A stretch of DNA of 64,000 bases, from positions 41,784 through 105,783 of the forward strand of contig JAEUHI010000015.1 in assembly GCA_016795385.1 (NCBI GenBank), written 5' to 3'. Both the position numbers and the translations under genes were made by a program. Below the pieces are notes generated by a model that was given only the letters and a program-made list of their open reading frames with translations, was not told where the DNA came from and made no database searches. Source of the DNA: Verrucomicrobiales bacterium. Its GTDB lineage: Bacteria > Verrucomicrobiota > Verrucomicrobiia > Verrucomicrobiales > DEV007. Of this stretch, positions 63,250 to 64,000 are shown piece by piece. How positions within the stretch are numbered: the first letter of the stretch is position 1; each line of letters opens with the position of its first letter.

Positions 63250-64000
63250 TCATCGTTGCAATTCGATCCGCAAGTTCCCGGATGGAGGCGCGGGCACCTG
63301 CCAGGTGAGGCTCCAGGTGCGGGAGGCGGGATCGAAATCGGTCTGCCAGAAGTCGTTGCCATGCACGCTCTGATCGAGCGCCCGGCCATCAATCACGAGC
63401 CGGTGACCCTCGGGACGCGACAATCCGGAAACGGTGACGGGAACCCAGGCGAGACCACCCGCGAGCGTAAAGGCGGCTTCGTCATTCTCCGCGGCGAGAT
63501 GGACCGCGGGATGCAGAGAATGCAGCGAGCCCTTTTCGACGGTGACGGAACGGCGATTCCCCACGGCCTCGCGGTGGACCAGTTTCCACGTGTTGCCGTC
63601 GCGCTGGAGCGCCTCGCGCAGGGCGGCGTTGGGACCGTAGTAATCATCGGCCTGCTGCGGCAGGATGAGGAACTCGATCACGGCCTCCACGAAATCGCCT
63701 GCTCGCAGCGTCGTCACGTCCGGCGGCGGCACAAGATCGGCGGTGGAGGTGTCGGCTCCGCGTGAGTGAGTGCCGCGCTCGACGAGCCAGGGCGCGGCCT
63801 CCTTGCCGCCGAGGCGGGCCTTCCACTCGCGGATGACAAGCCCGCGGTTGGCCCAGGCGCCTTTTTCATCCGGCTTCGATCGGGAAACGGCTTCGTGCAG
63901 GGAAATCCACGGGGTCGCTCCGGTGAGTTCCATCGGCTCGGTGCGGATCGCATCACCGCCCCACTGGGTAGGCCATTCGCGGACGAGACCGTCGGCATTC
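63250..64000 (-). CDS. Partial secreted protein of unknown function, C-terminal part
   Basis: An open frame of 250 codons ends at 63250 and continues beyond the window edge, so the N-terminus is missing (the first ATG at 63933 is internal). The visible part is beta-rich (TLRAGDFVEAVIEFLILPQ, LAAENDEAAFTLAGGLAWVPVTVS, RTWSLTWQVPAPPSGNLRIEL), compatible with C-terminal domains of secreted glycan-active proteins. No catalytic motif is visible. It is upstream of the lectin-like gene by 13 bases, likely one operon. Confidence 0.6.
   Translation of the reverse strand, partial: NADGLVREWPTQWGGDAIRTEPMELTGATPWISLHEAVSRSKPDEKGAWANRGLVIREWKARLGGKEAAPWLVERGTHSRGADTSTADLVPPPDVTTLRAGDFVEAVIEFLILPQQADDYYGPNAALREALQRDGNTWKLVHREAVGNRRSVTVEKGSLHSLHPAVHLAAENDEAAFTLAGGLAWVPVTVSGLSRPEGHRLVIDGRALDQSVHGNDFWQTDFDPASRTWSLTWQVPAPPSGNLRIELQR

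Overview
The window reads as chromosomal DNA of a GC-rich member of the Verrucomicrobiota (PVC superphylum). The evidence is gene content, not a marker gene. It carries a DUF1549/DUF1553 plus DUF1501 gene pair, two type-I sulfatases, an esterase with an SLA1-homology-like domain, a ceramidase-like protein, a CxxCH protein of PVC type and many secreted hydrolases, next to ordinary Gram-negative housekeeping genes (rpsT, ffs, trpB, trpC, leuC, glgB, prmA, mlaEFD, coaX). I see no phage, transposon or CRISPR array.

Layout. 1-7 kb: a truncated zinc phospholipase C/P1-nuclease-like gene, a divergent LacI-type regulator, two small secreted esterases, a VOC protein, a tandem-domain zinc metallopeptidase and tRNA-Gly(CCC). 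7-18.7 kb: an RlmD/RumA-type methyltransferase divergent from glgB, a glycine-zipper lipoprotein, an operon of two coiled-coil lipoproteins in lower-GC DNA, the DUF1549/DUF1501 operon, a PIN-TRAM membrane protein, prmA and tRNA-Gly(GCC). 18.8-23.5 kb: trpC, a periplasmic rhodanese, a cyclic-nucleotide-binding protein, a phosphoesterase, a mini-lipoprotein, and an NHL-repeat protein overlapping an STN-like protein. 23.6-27 kb: three tandem paralogous outer-membrane beta-barrel genes with a shared 5' leader; a fourth copy lies at 33.9 kb. 27-34 kb: ygfZ with a dehydrogenase, then a long plus-strand run mlaE-mlaF-mlaD-unknown-coaX-ROK kinase. 35-42 kb: rpsT, an L,D-transpeptidase, two unknown secreted proteins, trpB, the SRP RNA, leuC, an amphipathic mini-lipoprotein and a membrane protein. 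42-50.4 kb: a ceramidase-like enzyme, a repeat protein, an AbrB/Doc toxin-antitoxin pair with a perfect palindrome, two overlapping sulfatases and an atypical SDR. 50.4-64 kb: a CxxCH protein, a sugar isomerase-like TAT protein, a BlaI repressor with an M56 protease fused to secretin/STN-like modules and two BlaI-type operator dyads, three more secreted esterases, a complete AmmeMemoRadiSam set in two genes with A and B fused, a nucleotidyltransferase with a small partner, and two surface-type proteins, the last cut by the window edge.

How it fits together. The dominant theme is envelope function: secreted esterases, sulfatases, lipoproteins, outer-membrane barrels, phospholipid transport (Mla) and peptidoglycan cross-linking. 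The most interesting candidate systems are the BlaI/M56-secretin regulatory pair, the fused AmmeMemoRadiSam locus, the barrel family with its conserved leader, and the AbrB-Doc module whose operator abuts the start codon. All functions are inferred from motifs read by eye; no database search was run.
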